Shown here in pieces: positions 61,548 to 64,000 of a stretch of DNA of 64,000 nt. Source of the DNA: Cohnella baijiui (GTDB lineage Bacteria > Bacillota > Bacilli > Paenibacillales > Paenibacillaceae); contig NZ_JAJFOW010000013.1 in the NCBI RefSeq assembly GCF_020731285.1, positions 1-64,000 of the forward strand. Direction: 5' to 3'. A program made the translations under genes and the position numbers. Under the pieces are notes generated by a model. It saw only the letters and a list, made by a program, of their open reading frames with translations. It was not told where the DNA came from and searched no databases. How positions within the stretch are numbered: the stretch's first letter is position 1; every line of letters starts with the position of its first letter.

Positions 61548-62668
61548 GCCGCCGTCCTCCCGATCGCATCCAATGCGTCTATTCTGGTTACTTTCCAAAC
61601 CGAAAGCAACGATCCGATGAGCGACATCCCGACAAATGCGCCACATGTCCCCGCCAGCGTAGCAACATCTAGCTTGAACGGCATCCCGTTCGGCAGAACC
61701 GCTTCGATCGCTTGGACGAGGAGCACGCTCACGACCAGACTGCCTAACGATAATAGCAGCACTTGCAGGGCGACGCTTCGTACAAGATAGGCCGTGCGCG
61801 CGCCGATGGCTTTCAAAATACCGAATTGACTGCTTTTCTGGATCGTGATGACATAGAAGAACACGGCCAGGACAAACGCAGAAATGACAAACAAGAAGAC
61901 AATCATCATAAGGAGCGAGCCCTGCTCTTCCTTATAACCCGGTATGGCCGAGACGGCCTCCGATTTCGTAACGACTTCGGCGTCTGGCAGTGCGGAAGCC
62001 ATTTGCTCGGCCTGTTCCTTATTCGCCTTTACGGCGATCGCGCTGTAGGATTTGTCGGTTGCCGTTCCGTCTGCTCCCTGCCTTGCCGCTGACTGTTGAA
62101 GCTGCTGCCAGTCTCGCTCATTTAGAAACACCGCGGGTGAGTGACTGAACGATTCATGACTCACGAATCCGCTGACGATCCACTTCATCCCCGAAGCTTG
62201 ATCGAGAATCTCGGAACCGATCTCAATGCCCGAATCCTTCAATTGGTCGTCGACGACCGCTTGTCCTTCACTCTGGGAAGTTATTGCGGTTCCTTCGGTT
62301 ACGGAAGGCATCAGCCAGCCCTCCGGTCTAACCGCGAGCAGCGTAACATCTAGCTTGTGGGCAGTCCCTTTGGTCGTCACAGTAGTCATTTTGACGCCAA
62401 GCGGCTGCGCATTCTTTTCCCCTGTTATGGAACCGGCCTGTGCCAGATCACCCTCTCCGAGTTGAGAACGGGTAAAGCGATGATTCGATTCCTTCTCCAT
62501 AATGAAGTGCGTAGCGCTCATATTCTGAATCGATGCTGCATTGTCATAAGCAAGACCCCGCGCCAGCCCCGTGACAAACAGGACCAAAAAGGCAACCAGC
62601 AGCATAATGATGGCGATCAGCGAATAACGGACTTTGGCGAACTTCATCTCTCGTATGGCCAGATACAC
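61544..62668 (-). CDS. FtsX-like ABC transporter permease (DevC/MacB-type)
   Basis: This 374-residue permease has one N-terminal helix (SLIAIIMLLVAFLVLFVTGL), a large extracytoplasmic domain (about 45-245), and three C-terminal helices (LLMMIVFLFVISAFVLAVFF, LQVLLLSLGSLVVSVLLVQA, and LAGTCGAFVGMSLIGSLLSV). This is the FtsX/DevC layout. It is the first gene of the pair and is translated together with its ATPase. The exported substrate is unknown. Confidence 0.9.
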   Translation of the reverse strand: MYLAIREMKFAKVRYSLIAIIMLLVAFLVLFVTGLARGLAYDNAASIQNMSATHFIMEKESNHRFTRSQLGEGDLAQAGSITGEKNAQPLGVKMTTVTTKGTAHKLDVTLLAVRPEGWLMPSVTEGTAITSQSEGQAVVDDQLKDSGIEIGSEILDQASGMKWIVSGFVSHESFSHSPAVFLNERDWQQLQQSAARQGADGTATDKSYSAIAVKANKEQAEQMASALPDAEVVTKSEAVSAIPGYKEEQGSLLMMIVFLFVISAFVLAVFFYVITIQKSSQFGILKAIGARTAYLVRSVALQVLLLSLGSLVVSVLLVQAIEAVLPNGMPFKLDVATLAGTCGAFVGMSLIGSLLSVWKVTRIDALDAIGRTAA

Positions 62669-62756
62669 GGTGCTTCCCTCCCTCTAGATAGCTTAAGTTT
62701 AGGAAGCGAATATGAACGGCGCGTGAATGGTCCATTACAATTGAGGCAATGAAATA

Positions 62757-62790
62757 AAGCGCCGAAGACAGAAATCTGTCTCCGACGCTT
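62757..62790 (-). terminator. Terminator of the GH3 gene
   Basis: AAGCGCCGAAGACAG faces CTGTCTCCGACGCTT with 13 of 15 positions pairing. On the minus strand the stem is followed by TTTATTTC. It begins 7 bases after the GH3 stop codon. Confidence 0.8.
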
Positions 62791-62796
62791 CCTTAT

Positions 62797-64000
62797 TCAA
62801 TACTCGATCGTAAATACCGGATGCTCGAGATCGTTCACGTAGATCCGGAATTCTCCCGGCTCGACCGTCCGCCGCAAATCGGCATCCAAATATTTTAGAT
62901 CTTCCAAAGATATGGACATCTCGACGTTCACGGAACCATTGGCCGGAACCGGAACGACCCGGTAAGCTTTCATCTCCCGCACCGGACGAACCGCCCTGGA
63001 TACCGCATCTTCGATATACAAGATGGCGATCTCCGAGAAGTCATACCGGCTCGGATTATGAATCCGAAAAGTCACCTTCAAATCCTCGGTCTCCGTGATC
63101 CGGAGGCCCGAAATGGCGAAGTCCGAGTAGGTCGCTCCGGCATAGGTTAGCCCATGCCCGAACGGGAACAGCGGACCGATATCGCAATCCTGATACCGGC
63201 TGCTGTAGCTGGACGTATTAGCAGGTCGGCCTGTGCTGTGCTCGTTGTAGTAGATCGGCGTCTGGGCCGAATCGCGCAGGAACGACATCGTCAGCTTCCC
63301 GGAAGGCGTCGCCTGGCCGGTCAAGAGCTTCGCGACGGCCGCCCCCGCCCTCGTCCCCGGATACCAGCACCACAGCAAGGCCGGCATATCGTCGATGATA
63401 TCCTGCAGCGCCAACGGTCGGCCGGAGAAGATGACGCATGCATAAGGTCGGCCGGTGATCTTCACGGCTCGAATCAGCCGCTTCTGCTCATCATCCAGTT
63501 CGAGCTTGACGCTGCTATGCCCCTCTCCGCTAAGTCCCCAATGCTCGCCGACGGTGACGATAACGTAATCGCATCGAGCTAGCACGTCTTCCGGGCAATC
63601 CTCCAACTTGTCGAAGGCGTCGACCGACAGCGAGCCGTCTGCTTGCTTCAGCCCCTCCTCCAGGGTTACGGTATCGCCGAAACGCCCTTTGCAGGCCCAG
63701 TTGCCGAGCAGCTCCCGCGTGCGGGCGAACGGCCCGACGAGAACGACGTTCCGATGCTCCGGGCGAAGCGGCAGCGTCTCGTTCTCGTTCTTTAACAAGA
63801 CGCTGCTTCGGATACCCGCCTCTTCGGCAAGCGCCAGGGATGCGGAATTCAATAGAACCGCATCTTCCGCAGCTTCGTCCGCATATGGATTTTCGAACAG
63901 CCCCATTTCGTTTTTGAGTCGCAGCACCTTCAGAACGGCCGCGTCCACGTCCTGTAGCAATTCCGGCCGCTTCTCGAGGATGGCTTCGAAATGCTCCAGA
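62797..64000 (-). CDS. GH3 family beta-glucosidase, C-terminal part (runs off the window)
   Basis: The coding frame is open to the window edge, where LEHFEAILEKRPELLQ is read before the first in-window TTG codon; the true start lies beyond 64000. The part seen covers the end of the TIM barrel, the GH3 C-terminal alpha/beta sandwich (GIRSSVLLKNENETLPL, VLVGPFARTRELLGNW, GEGHSSVKLELDDEQ with the likely acid/base Glu, and WCWYPGTRAGAAVAKLLTG) and a fibronectin-like end domain (LFPFGHGLTY then TFRIHNPSRYD). The catalytic nucleophile is not in view. GH3 enzymes often partner beta-oligoglucan phosphorylases, but this one is far from that operon. Confidence 0.9.
   Translation of the reverse strand, partial: LEHFEAILEKRPELLQDVDAAVLKVLRLKNEMGLFENPYADEAAEDAVLLNSASLALAEEAGIRSSVLLKNENETLPLRPEHRNVVLVGPFARTRELLGNWACKGRFGDTVTLEEGLKQADGSLSVDAFDKLEDCPEDVLARCDYVIVTVGEHWGLSGEGHSSVKLELDDEQKRLIRAVKITGRPYACVIFSGRPLALQDIIDDMPALLWCWYPGTRAGAAVAKLLTGQATPSGKLTMSFLRDSAQTPIYYNEHSTGRPANTSSYSSRYQDCDIGPLFPFGHGLTYAGATYSDFAISGLRITETEDLKVTFRIHNPSRYDFSEIAILYIEDAVSRAVRPVREMKAYRVVPVPANGSVNVEMSISLEDLKYLDADLRRTVEPGEFRIYVNDLEHPVFTIEY

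Overview
The window looks like the chromosome of a GC-rich, spore-forming Firmicute of the Paenibacillaceae (Paenibacillus/Cohnella type). This rests on a gerA-type spore germination locus, YesM/YesN-type two-component pairs wired to MsmEFG-like sugar ABC transporters, several glycoside hydrolases, strong AGGAGG ribosome binding sites, sigma-A promoters and lipoprotein-type binding proteins. No species can be named from the sequence alone. No rRNA, tRNA, CRISPR array or intact insertion sequence was seen.

Layout. (1) 0-6.4 kb: a pentose phosphate operon zwf-tkt-tal on the minus strand with a divergent LysR regulator, then a DUF3153-like lipoprotein. (2) 6.4-18.8 kb: a minus-strand sugar module with a GH38 alpha-mannosidase-like enzyme, binding protein, YesM kinase, YesN/AraC regulator, two permeases and a large 7TMR-DISM-type hybrid histidine kinase. 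(3) 19-21.9 kb: a divergent GH2 glycosidase and an ArsR-type regulator that share GGTTAACC-type sites. (4) 21.9-30.1 kb: LacI regulator, about 1120-residue beta-oligoglucan phosphorylase (GH94/GH161 type), two permeases and a binding protein, with three LacI-type operators upstream. (5) 30.3-33.3 kb: a membrane protein, an ECF41 sigma factor, a cupin protein and a truncated ECF sigma fragment. (6) 33.4-38.4 kb: a PhnC-PhnE-PhnE-PhnD importer with a CX5R phosphatase and a divergent GntR regulator. (7) 38.5-43.5 kb: an AI-2E-type exporter and gerAB-gerAA-gerAC, with gerAC frameshifted. (8) 43.7-46.2 kb: a secreted GH114-like/CBM9-like protein and a membrane protein. (9) 46.3-46.7 kb: non-coding DNA with a hairpin and a four-unit repeat. 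(10) 46.7-52.4 kb: a six-gene operon with a PotABCD/PhnSTUV-like importer, a DeoR regulator and an alkaline-phosphatase-superfamily enzyme. (11) 52.5-55.5 kb: aldo/keto reductase and a divergent SgrR-like regulator. (12) 55.5-60.8 kb: an accessory, AT-rich island with a decayed serine recombinase, a Fic protein whose motif His is replaced by Gln, a SIR2-HerA-KTSC operon and an inositol monophosphatase pseudogene. (13) 60.8-64 kb: a MacB-type ABC exporter pair and the 3' part of a GH3 beta-glucosidase that runs off the window.

How it fits together. Most of the window is carbohydrate capture and breakdown: uptake operons feed intracellular glycosidases or phosphorylases, each with its own regulator, and the oxidative and non-oxidative pentose phosphate enzymes receive the sugar phosphates. 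Two further importers look designed for phosphorus compounds, each with a phosphatase-like partner. The most unusual region is the island at 55.5-60.8 kb. SIR2-HerA is an established anti-phage pair. The KTSC gene 12 bp behind herA, the neighbouring Gln-variant Fic protein, the recombinase relic and the broken IMPase gene form a candidate extended defence locus.
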